64,000 bases of DNA, from the NCBI RefSeq assembly GCF_004340875.1, contig NZ_SLXQ01000002.1, positions 372,001-436,000 on the forward strand. Direction: 5' to 3'. The notes beneath the pieces were generated by a model. It saw only the letters and a list, made by a program, of their open reading frames with translations. It was not told the origin of the DNA and made no database searches. Positions 26,988 through 35,487 of the stretch are shown here, piece after piece. The position numbers and the translations under genes are program-made. The stretch is from Tamaricihabitans halophyticus. GTDB lineage: Bacteria > Actinomycetota > Actinomycetes > Mycobacteriales > Pseudonocardiaceae. Position 1 is the stretch's first letter, and each line of letters opens with the position of its first letter.

Positions 26988-28517
26988 ATGACAGATTTGA
27001 TACGTGATGACGAGCTGATCGGGCAGGGTGCGCGGAGCCGGGGTTCCCAGGGGCAGGGTTTCCAGGGCCAGGGTTCTCCCGAGGGCCTTGCCGGCGACGG
27101 GGTAACCGCCATGGCCGAGGACATCTCGGATGGCGAGTTGGCGCTGACCGAACGGGCGGCGCTGCGCAGGGTCGTCGGCCTGTCCACAGAGCTCGCGGAT
27201 ATTTCCGAGGTCGAGTACCGCCAGCTGCGGCTGGAACGGGTCGTGCTGGTCGGGGTATGGACCAGTGGCACGGTCGAGCAGGCCGATGCCTCGCTCGCCG
27301 AGCTTGGTCGGCTCGCCGAGACGGCTGGCTCGGAGGTGTTGGAAGGCCTGATCCAGCGGCGCGACCGGCCGGATCCGGCTACCTACATCGGCTCGGGCAA
27401 GGTGCGCGAGCTGGCTGACACCGTGCGCGCGAACGGCGCCGATACGGTGATCTGCGATGGTGAACTCTCCGCTGGCCAGCTGCGCCAACTGGAGGAAAAG
27501 CTCAAGGTCAAGGTGATCGACCGGACCGCGCTGATCCTGGATATCTTCGCCCAGCACGCACGGTCCCGCGAAGGCAAGGCGCAGGTTGAGCTGGCCCAGT
27601 TGCAGTACCTGATGCCGCGGCTGCGTGGTTGGGGTTCGGCCCTCTCCCGGCAGGCCGGTGGGCGCGCTGGCGGTGCTGGCGGCGGTGTCGGGTTGCGCGG
27701 TCCAGGTGAAACGAAACTGGAGATCGATCGCCGGCGGATCCACAAGCGGATCGCGAAACTGCGCAAGGAAGTCGTGGGGATGGACACCGTGCGGCGGACC
27801 AAGCGGGATCGCCGGCTGGCCAACGAGGTTCCGAGTGTGGCCATCGTGGGCTATACCAACGCGGGTAAATCGAGCCTGCTGAACGCGATCACCGGGGCCG
27901 GTGTTCTGGTCCAGGACGCCCTGTTCGCCACCCTGGATCCGACCACTCGGCGCGGTGTGACACCGGACGGCAGGGACTACACCCTGACCGATACGGTCGG
28001 CTTCGTCCGGCATCTGCCGCACCAGCTCGTGGACGCATTTCGGTCCACATTGGAGGAAGCGGTAGCCGCGGATGTGTTGCTGCACGTCGTGGATGCCGCG
28101 GACGCACTGCCCGAAGCACAGGTCGAAGCGGTACGCGAAGTGCTCGGGGAGATCACCGAGGGCCGGGACGAGACTCTGCCGCCGGAGCTGCTCGTGGTGA
28201 ACAAGGCCGACGCGGTGGACGAGTTGGAGCTGGCCAGGCTACGACACGTGTTCCCGGAAGCGATCGTCGTATCGGCGCGTACCGGGACTGGTGTGGCTGA
28301 CCTGATTGAGGCCATCGCCGATCGGTTGCCCCGACCGGACGTGCTGGTCGAGGCACTGCTGCCGTATGCCAGCGGAGCCTTGGTGGCCAGGGTGCACCGG
28401 GAAGGTGAAGTGCTTTCCGAACGGCATACCGCCGATGGCACCATGCTCAGCGCCCGGGTACGCCCCGACCTGGCTGGTGTGCTCGCCGGTTTCACCACAA
28501 ACGGCACGGCCGGGTGA
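26988..28517 (+). CDS. hflX: GTPase HflX
   Basis: A 509-residue ribosome-associated GTPase; in other bacteria HflX splits stalled or hibernating 70S ribosomes. The N-terminal HflX domain (GSGKVRELADTV, ICDGELSAGQLRQLEE, IFAQHARSREGKAQVELAQLQYLMPRLRG, GLRGPGETKLEIDRR) is followed by the G domain: G1 GYTNAGKSSLLN, G3 DTVGF and G4 NKAD. A nonconserved N-terminal insert of about 40 residues contains Gly/Gln repeats from near-perfect 15-bp tandem units (about 27030-27075). ATG 26988 follows an AGGGGCAGG. Confidence 0.95.
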   Translation: MTDLIRDDELIGQGARSRGSQGQGFQGQGSPEGLAGDGVTAMAEDISDGELALTERAALRRVVGLSTELADISEVEYRQLRLERVVLVGVWTSGTVEQADASLAELGRLAETAGSEVLEGLIQRRDRPDPATYIGSGKVRELADTVRANGADTVICDGELSAGQLRQLEEKLKVKVIDRTALILDIFAQHARSREGKAQVELAQLQYLMPRLRGWGSALSRQAGGRAGGAGGGVGLRGPGETKLEIDRRRIHKRIAKLRKEVVGMDTVRRTKRDRRLANEVPSVAIVGYTNAGKSSLLNAITGAGVLVQDALFATLDPTTRRGVTPDGRDYTLTDTVGFVRHLPHQLVDAFRSTLEEAVAADVLLHVVDAADALPEAQVEAVREVLGEITEGRDETLPPELLVVNKADAVDELELARLRHVFPEAIVVSARTGTGVADLIEAIADRLPRPDVLVEALLPYASGALVARVHREGEVLSERHTADGTMLSARVRPDLAGVLAGFTTNGTAG

Positions 28518-29569
28518 GACGAGCCGCCATCGCGGCTGTGCTCCTGGGGCTGACCGCGCTGGTCTGCCCGGGGGTAGCGTCGGCAACGGCGAACGAGGTG
28601 CCCGAACCGGTCGACCGGTGCGTCGTCTCGGACCCCCGGCTGGATGAGGTTTCCGGGCTGGCCGCCGATGACCAGCGATGGTATGCCGTCAACGACGGCG
28701 GTTCCCGGCTGGAGGTGTATGTCCTCGGTCGGGACTGCGCCGTGCAGGACGTGATCACCAACGACACCAATCCCTACGACGTCGAGGATCTGGCGCTGGC
28801 CACCGATGGCACGCTGTGGCTGGCCGATACCGGGGACAACCGGAAGGTGCGCGAGACCGTAGCCCTGCACGAACTCGGCCAGGACGGTTCGGCCACGCTC
28901 TACCGGCTGACGTATCCGGACCGGGCGCACGATGCCGAGGCGCTGCTGCTCGGCGCGGACGGTGTGCCGTACATCGTCACCAAGTCGGGGCTGGGCAGCT
29001 CCGGTATCTACCGCCCGGCCGAAGAGCTGACCAGCCCTGGGCCCACTCCGCTCGAGCGGGTCGGCTCGGTGCAGTTCACGCCGACGAGTACGCCGGGTGG
29101 GCCGATCTCGCGCGTGATCGGCTCGGTGACCGTCACCGGCGGCGCGGTGAGCGCGGATGGTCGGGTGGTGGCGCTACGCACCTACACCGACGCCTACCTG
29201 TATCCCGCGCCGGACGGTGATGTGCTCGCCGCACTGGCGCGAGATCCCGTTCGGGTTCCGCTGCCGAACGAGCAGCAGGGCGAGGCGATCGCGTTCGAGC
29301 CGGACGGCGCGCTGCTTTCCGCGTCGGAAGGCACCAACCAGCCGCTTCGGGCGGTCGAAGCGGCGGAGGAGCTGGCCGGCAAGGCGGCTACGTCGGCCAG
29401 CCGTTCCGGCGCGGAGCAGCGCGAAACCGGCGGTACTGGCCCGGAGGGGGATGCGGCCGCCCGAAGTGATGATTCCGGGCTGGCGACCGGACCCGCGCTG
29501 CTGATCGCCATCGGGATCGCGCTGCTGCTTGCCGTTGGTTTCGGGCGGTGGCGCCGGCGTTCTCGCTGA
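28514..29569 (+). CDS. Exported, C-terminally membrane-anchored propeller-like protein
   Basis: A 351-residue protein starting at GTG 28514, overlapping hflX by 4 bp. A Sec signal peptide (residues 1-26, ending near VASATA) is followed by a secreted domain of about 260 residues with propeller-like strands (VSGLAADDQRWYAVNDGGSRLEVYVL, VEDLALATDGTLWLADTGDNR, IAFEPDGALLSASEG). Then come a low-complexity linker and one transmembrane helix (about 322-342) with a basic tail. This topology holds the domain outside the cell. Related actinobacterial proteins are annotated only as secreted or membrane proteins. No catalytic site was recognised. Confidence 0.8.
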   Translation: MRRAAIAAVLLGLTALVCPGVASATANEVPEPVDRCVVSDPRLDEVSGLAADDQRWYAVNDGGSRLEVYVLGRDCAVQDVITNDTNPYDVEDLALATDGTLWLADTGDNRKVRETVALHELGQDGSATLYRLTYPDRAHDAEALLLGADGVPYIVTKSGLGSSGIYRPAEELTSPGPTPLERVGSVQFTPTSTPGGPISRVIGSVTVTGGAVSADGRVVALRTYTDAYLYPAPDGDVLAALARDPVRVPLPNEQQGEAIAFEPDGALLSASEGTNQPLRAVEAAEELAGKAATSASRSGAEQRETGGTGPEGDAAARSDDSGLATGPALLIAIGIALLLAVGFGRWRRRSR

Positions 29570-29608
29570 GCCCAGCAGCGCGGCTACTGGCCGACTCGGT
29601 AGCCGGCT

Positions 29609-30439
29609 CTATAGCCGACGCAGTACCGCCACGACCTTGCCGAGCACCGTCGCGTCGTCACCGGGAATCGGTTCGTAGGACTCGTTGTGCGGGATCAGCC
29701 AGACGTGGCCGTCCTTGCGCTTGAGCGTCTTGACGGTGGCCTCGCCGTCGATCATCGCGGCGACGATATCGCCGTTTTCCGCGTCCTCCTGTTGGCGGAC
29801 AACGACCCAGTCGCCATCGGTGATCGCCGCGTCCACCATCGAATCACCGCTGACGTTCAGCATGAACAGCGATCCGTCACCGACGAGTTCCTTTGGCATC
29901 GGGAACACGTCCTCGACCGCCTGTTGGGCGAGAATCGGGCCACCGGCGGCGATCCGCCCCAGGATGGGCACATAAGTCGGAGCGGGCAGGCTCTCGTTCG
30001 GTTCCGCCTCGGAACTGTGTGCCGGACCGGTGGGCCGCGCGTCGACCTCACTGGCCGCGGAGCTGATCGGGATCACCTGCCGGGCCTTCTTACGCCGCTT
30101 GCCCGGTTCGTCCTCCGGCGGCAGCACGCCAACGGCACGCGGCCGGTTCGGGTCGCGTCGCAGGAAACCCTTCTGTTCCAGGGCGCGAAGCTGGTGCGAT
30201 ACCGACGAGGTGGAGGTCAGGCCGACGGAGTCGCCGATCTCGCGCACGCTCGGTGGGTAGCCGAACCGGTCCACATGGGCGCGGATGACCTCCAGCACAT
30301 GCCGCTGGCGCGGGGTGAGTCCGGCCGCGTCCACGGCGTCGTCGAGCCCGGGAAAACCCGTCACGGTGCCTTTCCGGGGACGTCCGGCGCGCGAGTTTCG
30401 CGGGCCCGCGTCGTCGGGCTTGTCGTCGTTGTTCGTCAC
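29609..30439 (-). CDS. lexA: SOS repressor LexA
   Basis: A 276-residue repressor that self-cleaves on contact with active RecA. The winged helix spans about residues 38-100 ([36 protein letters not shown] and onward). A long linker rich in charged residues leads to the Ala-Gly cleavage site in GRIAAGGPI (about 163), the catalytic Ser in SGDSMVD (about 198) and the Lys in ATVKTLK (about 235), with the canonical 37-residue spacing. Start GTG 30439 has GGAGG upstream. It is divergent from the LysM gene with SOS boxes between, so it is probably autoregulated. Confidence 0.97.
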   Translation of the reverse strand: MTNNDDKPDDAGPRNSRAGRPRKGTVTGFPGLDDAVDAAGLTPRQRHVLEVIRAHVDRFGYPPSVREIGDSVGLTSTSSVSHQLRALEQKGFLRRDPNRPRAVGVLPPEDEPGKRRKKARQVIPISSAASEVDARPTGPAHSSEAEPNESLPAPTYVPILGRIAAGGPILAQQAVEDVFPMPKELVGDGSLFMLNVSGDSMVDAAITDGDWVVVRQQEDAENGDIVAAMIDGEATVKTLKRKDGHVWLIPHNESYEPIPGDDATVLGKVVAVLRRL

Positions 30440-30616
30440 TGCGTTCCTCCGGTGCCGGCCATGCTCGTGCGGTCCGTGTGTTCGATTATCGCGCGACCTG
30501 AGTCAAGTTGCGCGGAGATCCACGGCGATGTGTTCGACGCGCTGAAACGGGATGGTCAATTACCCGGTTCGCGACTCGTTTGTCGAGGTAGACGGTAACC
30601 CGCGAGATCGGCGAGA

Positions 30617-30632
30617 TCAAACACCTGTTCGA
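30617..30632. promoter_or_regulatory. Probable degenerate SOS box near lexA
   Basis: TCAAACACCTGTTCGA matches TCGAAC-N4-GTTCGA with one mismatch, 178 bp upstream of lexA. It would give lexA its own operator, separate from the perfect box beside the LysM gene. Confidence 0.5.
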
Positions 30633-30697
30633 GAGACACGCCGGGCGGGACTCGATTTTGTCGGGGCGAAGTGGTACAAAATCGCACGGACGTTCGA

Positions 30698-30713
30698 TCG
30701 AACTACTGTTCGA
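30698..30713. promoter_or_regulatory. Perfect SOS box of the LysM division gene
   Basis: TCGAACTACTGTTCGA is a full 16-bp LexA palindrome ending 21 bp before the LysM gene start, so LexA bound here would also cover sequence just upstream of the ribosome site. Confidence 0.88.
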
Positions 30714-30734
30714 AGCAGCGAAGGGAGCGAGGCG

Positions 30735-31358
30735 ATGTCGGTACTCGCGAACGACACGGCAAACGTGCCGGAGATGCCGGAGGCGTCTGGGGTGTCTGGG
30801 ATTCCTGGGGCGTCTGGGGCTCCTGGGGTCTCTGGGGTGCTGAGGGAGCGCGGGGAGCGGCACTCACGAGGCGGGGCCGGTGTGATCGTCGAGCATCCGG
30901 CCGTTCGAAATCGTCCTCCCCGTCCGCGAACTCCGGCGCCGCGAGCTCTTCCCGGGCAGCGAAACGGGCGTCGGGTGCTCGAACGCGTGCCGGCGAGGTC
31001 GCGGCCGCCACGCGGGGTTGAAGCGCCAAGGTCGGTCCGGTCGAACGGTTGCCAGGCGCGGGTACCGGCGCGCAGGTGGCCAGCGCTCCTGGCGCTCGGT
31101 GTCGCGGTGTTTCTCGGGGTGCTGGGCTTCGGCGCGCTCGCTGACGGGATGAGCCCGCCGGTTCCGGAGCGCACCACCGTTGTCTCGGTCGCCCCCGGCG
31201 AGACGCTCTGGCAGGTCGCCGACCGGTACGCCGCGGATAGCGACCCGAACGAGGTTGTGGCGCGTATTCAACAACTCAATGAGATGTCCGGCACCAAGGT
31301 GCATGCCGGAGACGTGCTGACCGTACCGGATCAGGCCGGCGGCACCGAGATCAACTGA
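30735..31358 (+). CDS. SOS-regulated LysM membrane protein (ChiZ/Rv2719c-like)
   Basis: A 207-residue protein with the architecture and position of mycobacterial ChiZ (Rv2719c), an SOS-induced cell-division/cell-wall protein divergent from lexA. Residues 13-35 are collagen-like Gly-X-Y triplets. Residues about 36-115 are basic and disordered, a transmembrane helix lies at about 116-136 (ALLALGVAVFLGVLGFGAL), and the extracytoplasmic LysM domain (VVSVAPGETLWQVADRYA, IQQLNEMSGTKVHAGDVLTVP) ends the protein. ATG 30735 has GGGAG/GAGG upstream. Halting division during DNA damage is inferred from the family; enzymatic activity is not evident. Confidence 0.85.
   Translation: MSVLANDTANVPEMPEASGVSGIPGASGAPGVSGVLRERGERHSRGGAGVIVEHPAVRNRPPRPRTPAPRALPGQRNGRRVLERVPARSRPPRGVEAPRSVRSNGCQARVPARRWPALLALGVAVFLGVLGFGALADGMSPPVPERTTVVSVAPGETLWQVADRYAADSDPNEVVARIQQLNEMSGTKVHAGDVLTVPDQAGGTEIN
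30789..30837 (+). repeat. Six-copy 9-nt G-tract repeat within the LysM gene
   Basis: Six GGG glycine codons recur exactly every 9 nt (30789, 30798, 30807, 30816, 30825 and 30834), encoding G at residues 19, 22, 25, 28, 31 and 34. In five of them the next codon begins with G, giving GGGG. The last four tracts are separated by identical 5-nt spacers, which satisfies the standard pattern for a four-tetrad G-quadruplex on the coding strand (DNA and mRNA). Confidence 0.85.
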
Positions 31359-31634
31359 CGGTAGCGCGTACCGCGCTCGACGTCGGGTCCGCGCCGCCCG
31401 CGGCTGGGCGCGAGCGTGGCGTCGCCCGCCAGAATCCGGGCGAGTCGGGTAAAGCGGACCCGACGCGCCGCGACACGTTTTACGACTTTGCCCGCTCGGG
31501 TGAACACGATCGGTGATGGGGTTCGCGTTGACCTCGGCATCGAGTCCGGCTGAGGTATCTGTAGCGCGACCACGAGCTGTTTCACTCGCTCGTGTCGCTT
31601 GCGATTCCTTGGTCAGCGGCCTAACGTCTACCCC

Positions 31635-31648
31635 AACATCTAGTAGTT
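31635..31648. promoter_or_regulatory. Candidate NrdR box
   Basis: AACATCTAGTAGTT is an interrupted palindrome (AAC-N2-CTAG-N2-GTT) with the layout of an NrdR operator, 283 bp upstream of nrdR. NrdR boxes usually occur in pairs; a second clear copy at the expected 15-16 bp spacing was not found, so this is tentative. Confidence 0.4.
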
Positions 31649-31661
31649 ACATCGCTGTCGT

Positions 31662-31724
31662 TAGTCCACAGGTTGGGTTAGGATCGAAGGTAGCTGTCCA
31701 CAGGGCATCCACCGGTAGTCCACA
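31662..31724 (+). promoter_or_regulatory. Cluster of three DnaA-box-like sites upstream of nrdR
   Basis: Three same-strand 9-mers resemble the actinobacterial DnaA box TTGTCCACA: TAGTCCACA (31662-31670), CTGTCCACA (31694-31702) and TAGTCCACA (31716-31724). Each differs from it at one or two of the first two positions. They lie in the probable promoter of nrdR-nrdJ. DnaA control of ribonucleotide reductase genes is known in E. coli; its use here is inference. Confidence 0.5.
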
Positions 31725-31930
31725 ACTTGATCAACAGTTTGATCAGTGGCCGTGATCGTTAACCCGTGACGACGACGCCGTGGCGGGCGGCGGCGGTGCG
31801 GACGCGGATGGACCGTCAGCCAGTATCGGTGCGCATGTTCGTAGCGGAACGTGATGGTGTGGTTGCCGGGTAACTCCCGTGCGGCGCCCGTGCGGCGGGG
31901 GTGGCTAGTCGAGAAAGTAGGAGTCTTACG

Positions 31931-32395
31931 ATGCGATGTCCGTTCTGTCGGAACACCGACTCGCGAGTCGTCGACTCCAGGGAAGTCGAGGATGGTCAGG
32001 CGATTCGTCGCCGGCGATCGTGTTCGGCCTGCAGTCGGCGGTTCACGACGGTCGAGCAAGGTGTGCTCGCGGTGGTGAAACGATCCGGCGTGACCGAGCC
32101 GTTCAGTAGGGACAAGGTCGTTCGGGGAGTCCAGCGCGCCTGCCAGGGTCGTCCGGTGGACGACGATGATGTTCAGCAGTTGGCCCATCGGGTGGAGGAA
32201 ACCGTCCGAGCCGCGGGTGTCGCGGAGATACCGGCACACGAGGTTGGCCTTGCCATCCTGGGACCGCTTCGCGAGCTCGACGAAGTCGCCTACCTCCGGT
32301 TTGCGAGCGTCTACCGGGCGTTTTCCTCCGTGGAGGACTTCGAGAAGGAGATCGCGGAGTTGCGTAAGGCGACCGAGCGGGATCCGGCGGGGTAA
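31931..32395 (+). CDS. nrdR: Transcriptional repressor NrdR
   Basis: A 154-residue nucleotide-sensing repressor of ribonucleotide reductase genes. The N-terminal zinc ribbon reads [17 protein letters not shown] with the second Cys pair in [10 protein letters not shown]. The ATP-cone follows ([29 protein letters not shown]), ending with [17 protein letters not shown] 31931 has AGGAG upstream. nrdJ begins 142 bp later, so NrdR likely controls the adjacent class II reductase. Confidence 0.96.
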   Translation: MRCPFCRNTDSRVVDSREVEDGQAIRRRRSCSACSRRFTTVEQGVLAVVKRSGVTEPFSRDKVVRGVQRACQGRPVDDDDVQQLAHRVEETVRAAGVAEIPAHEVGLAILGPLRELDEVAYLRFASVYRAFSSVEDFEKEIAELRKATERDPAG

Positions 32396-32537
32396 CTCGG
32401 CCGCACGGTACGGGCAGCGCGTGGTCGTGGCGGTAGCTGGTTGATGGGGCGAGTTCGGGACGGCGAAGTGAGTGCGAGTGACAAGTAGTAGGGCTTTCTT
32501 GCGGGGGAAGTCGAAACAAGTGAGGGAGAGAAGGGTC

Positions 32538-35384
32538 ATGACCGAGACCGTCGGGGCCGCGGCGAACACCGCGTCAGGGGACGAGAGCGGCGATGCCGCG
32601 GTGGGTGAAGGCGGGACGGCCCGCCGGGGCCTGCGGGTGGAGCGCGTGTTCACCACCGAAGGCGTGCATCCCTACGACGAGGTGACCTGGGAGCACCGCG
32701 ACGTCGTGATGACCAACTGGCGGGACGGTTCGGTCAACTTCGAACAGCGCGGCGTGGAGTTCCCGGATTTCTGGTCCGTGAACGCGGTCAACATCGTGAC
32801 CAGCAAGTACTTTCGCGGCGCCGTCGGAACCGCGCAGCGGGAGAGTAGCCTGCGTCAGCTGATCGACAGGGTGGTGAACAGCTACGTGCGCGCGGGGACG
32901 CTGCACGGCTACTTCGCCACCGATGCGGACGCCGAGGTGTTCCAGCACGAACTCACCTGGATGTTGCTGCACCAGTACTTCAGCTTCAACTCGCCGGTGT
33001 GGTTCAACGTGGGAACCAGTTCGCCGCAGCAGGTCAGCGCCTGCTTCATCCTGTCGGTGGACGACACCATGGAATCGATCCTCAACTGGTACAAGGAAGA
33101 GGGGCTGATCTTCAAGGGCGGCTCCGGTGCCGGGCTGAACCTGTCCCGCATCCGGTCCTCCAAGGAACTGCTTTCCTCCGGCGGCACGGCATCCGGTCCG
33201 GTCTCGTTCATGCGCGGCGCGGACGCGTCCGCGGGGACGATCAAATCCGGTGGTGCCACCCGGCGCGCCGCGAAGATGGTCGTCCTGGATGTGGATCACC
33301 CGGACGTCGAGGAGTTCATCGAGACCAAGGCGAAGGAAGAGGAGAAGATCCGCATCCTGCGGGATGGCGGCTTCGATATGGACCTCGGTGGTCGGGACAT
33401 CACCTCGGTCCAGTACCAGAACGCGAACAACTCGGTGCGGGTCTCCGATGAGTTCATGCGCGCGGTCGAGCGCCGGTCCGAGTTCGGGCTGCGGTCCAGG
33501 ACCACCGGCGAGCCCGTGGACACGGTGGACGCCAAATCGCTCTTCCAGAAGATGGCCAAGGCCGCTTGGGAGTGCGCGGACCCCGGGCTGCAGTACGACG
33601 ACACGATCAACGACTGGCACACCAACCCGGAGACAGGTCGGATCACCGCGTCGAACCCGTGCTCGGAGTACATGAGTCTGGACAACTCGTCCTGCAACCT
33701 CGCATCGCTGAACCTGCTGAAGTTCCTGCGTGACGACAGCAGTTTCGACAGCGCGAAGTTCGTCAAGGCGGTGGAGTTGGTGATCACCGCGATGGACATC
33801 TCGATCTGCTTCGCGGACTTCCCGACCGAGCCGATCGGCGACACCACCCGGCGGTTCCGGCAGCTGGGTATCGGCTACGCGAACCTTGGCGCGCTGCTGA
33901 TGGCCACCGCGCGTGGTTATGACTCGGACAGCGGGCGCTCGCTGGCCGCGGCGATCACCTCACTGATGACCGGCACCGCGTACCGCAGGTCCGCCGAACT
34001 CGCCGCCGCCGTCGGTGCGTACGACGGCTATGCCCGCAATGAGGAGGGGCACAAGCGCGTGATGCGCAAGCACGCCGCCGCCAACGACTCGGTGCGTGTG
34101 GTCAACCCGGATGAGCGCGCGGTGCTCACCGCCGCGAGTGAGCAGTGGCACGAGGGGTTGCGGATCGGCGAGCAGCACGGCTGGCGCAACGCGCAGGCCA
34201 GCGTGCTCGCCCCGACCGGAACCATCGGGTTCATGATGGACTGCGATACCACCGGTATCGAGCCAGACTTCTCCCTGGTGAAATTCAAGAAGCTGGTCGG
34301 CGGCGGTTCGATGCAGATCGTGAACCAGACGATCCCGCGGGCCCTGCGGAACCTGGGTTACGTGGAGGAGTCCGTCGAGGCCATCGTCGAGTACATCGCC
34401 GAGCACGGTCACGTGGTCGACGCGCCCGGGCTGCGCCCCGAGCACTACGAGGTGTTCGACTGCGCGATGGGCGAGCGGTCGATCGCGCCGATGGGTCACG
34501 TGCGGATGATGGCCGCCGTACAGCCGTTCCTTTCCGGTGCCATCTCCAAGACCGTGAACATGCCGGAAGCCGCGACCATCGAAGATGTTGAGGAGATCTA
34601 CTTCGAGGGCTGGAAGCTCGGGCTCAAGGCTCTGGCCATCTACCGGGACAACTGCAAGGTCGGCCAGCCGCTTTCGGTACACAAGAGCGGTTCGGACGAG
34701 CCGGAGAAGGTCGTGGAGTACCGGCCGGTGCGTAAGCGGCTGCCCAAGAAGCGGCCGAGCCAGACCATCTCCTTCACCGTTGGTGGCGCGGAAGGCTATC
34801 TGCACGCCGGCGAATACCCGGACGACGGCCTCGGTGAGGTCTTCGTCAAGCTGGGTAAGCAGGGATCCACGCTCTCTGGCGTGATGGACGCCTTCTCGAT
34901 GTCCATTTCGGTCGGTCTGCAGTACGGCATCCCGCTGGAGTTCTACGTTTCGAAGTTCCAGAACCTGCGTTTCGAACCGGCTGGGATGACTGACGACCCA
35001 GACGTTCGGATGGCGACCAGCGTGCTGGACTACCTGTTCCGGCGACTCGCGTTGGACTACCTGCCGTACGAGAAGCGGGCCCAGCTCGGCATTTTCACCG
35101 CCGCGGAACGTACCGCGCAGGTGGCGGAGGACTACTCCACCGAACAGTCCGCTGTAGACATTGATGGGCTGCGCGGTTCGGTCGATGCCACGCCGAGCAA
35201 GGAGATCTCGTCGGCCGAGTCGGCTGGGGACGATCAGGAGGTTGGCAGTTCGACCGAGTTGCTCGAGCTCCGGCTCGGCAAAGCCGCCGATGCGCCACTG
35301 TGCATGACCTGTGGCACCAAGATGCGCCCAGCGGGTTCCTGCTACGCCTGTGAGGGCTGTGGCGCCACCTCGGGCTGCAGCTGA
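32538..35384 (+). CDS. nrdJ: Vitamin B12-dependent (class II) ribonucleotide reductase NrdJ
   Basis: A 948-residue reductase converting ribonucleotides to deoxyribonucleotides with adenosylcobalamin. Landmarks are FSFNSPVWFNVG, SACFILSVDDTMESIL, FKGGSGAGLNLSRIRSSKE, the radical/active-site loop NPCSEYMSLDNSSCNLASLNL, APTGTIGFMMDCDTTGIEPDFSLV and MPEAATIEDVEEIY. The C-terminus carries a zinc-type cluster of cysteines (CMTCGTKM, CYACEGCG) that includes the reducing pair. No ATP-cone or intein is evident. ATG 32538 is near GGGAGAGAAGGG. It makes dNTP synthesis oxygen-independent but B12-dependent. Confidence 0.96.
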   Translation: MTETVGAAANTASGDESGDAAVGEGGTARRGLRVERVFTTEGVHPYDEVTWEHRDVVMTNWRDGSVNFEQRGVEFPDFWSVNAVNIVTSKYFRGAVGTAQRESSLRQLIDRVVNSYVRAGTLHGYFATDADAEVFQHELTWMLLHQYFSFNSPVWFNVGTSSPQQVSACFILSVDDTMESILNWYKEEGLIFKGGSGAGLNLSRIRSSKELLSSGGTASGPVSFMRGADASAGTIKSGGATRRAAKMVVLDVDHPDVEEFIETKAKEEEKIRILRDGGFDMDLGGRDITSVQYQNANNSVRVSDEFMRAVERRSEFGLRSRTTGEPVDTVDAKSLFQKMAKAAWECADPGLQYDDTINDWHTNPETGRITASNPCSEYMSLDNSSCNLASLNLLKFLRDDSSFDSAKFVKAVELVITAMDISICFADFPTEPIGDTTRRFRQLGIGYANLGALLMATARGYDSDSGRSLAAAITSLMTGTAYRRSAELAAAVGAYDGYARNEEGHKRVMRKHAAANDSVRVVNPDERAVLTAASEQWHEGLRIGEQHGWRNAQASVLAPTGTIGFMMDCDTTGIEPDFSLVKFKKLVGGGSMQIVNQTIPRALRNLGYVEESVEAIVEYIAEHGHVVDAPGLRPEHYEVFDCAMGERSIAPMGHVRMMAAVQPFLSGAISKTVNMPEAATIEDVEEIYFEGWKLGLKALAIYRDNCKVGQPLSVHKSGSDEPEKVVEYRPVRKRLPKKRPSQTISFTVGGAEGYLHAGEYPDDGLGEVFVKLGKQGSTLSGVMDAFSMSISVGLQYGIPLEFYVSKFQNLRFEPAGMTDDPDVRMATSVLDYLFRRLALDYLPYEKRAQLGIFTAAERTAQVAEDYSTEQSAVDIDGLRGSVDATPSKEISSAESAGDDQEVGSSTELLELRLGKAADAPLCMTCGTKMRPAGSCYACEGCGATSGCS

Positions 35385-35398
35385 TAGCAGCAGGTTTT

Positions 35399-35434
35399 AG
35401 GGTGGGCGCCGGTAAACCAGCCGGCGTCCACCCT
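35399..35434 (+). terminator. nrdJ transcription terminator
   Basis: A 14-bp stem (AGGGTGGGCGCCGG with CCGGCGTCCACCCT; one G-U pair) and an 8-nt loop begin 15 bp after the nrdJ stop. It is preceded by TTTTAG but lacks a following U-tract, typical of GC-rich actinobacterial terminators. Confidence 0.8.
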
Positions 35435-35487
35435 GACCTGCCGAGTTCCTTGGGGTCCGTTCTGGACAGAATGCGACGGCTTCTCGG

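Larger units (their letters stand above)
31359..31930. other. 572-bp intergenic region ahead of nrdR
   Basis: No convincing gene is seen. The first 190 bp are GC-rich like coding DNA, but neither strand gives a protein I recognise. From about 31540 the composition becomes more AT-rich and contains a candidate NrdR box, three DnaA-box-like 9-mers and two TTGATCA-type motifs (TTGATCAA at 31727-31734 and TTTGATCA at 31738-31745). It should contain the nrdR-nrdJ promoter. Confidence 0.6.

Noticed and set aside
31331-31585. 84-codon minus-strand frame between the LysM gene and nrdR
   Set aside because: It overlaps the end of the LysM gene, has no recognisable domain and only moderate third-position GC, and would occupy likely regulatory DNA. 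Not strong enough to call.
31513-31755. 80-codon plus-strand frame in the same gap
   Set aside because: Runs through the DnaA-like sites and palindromes, has no ribosome site and low-complexity Ser/Val composition; probably chance.
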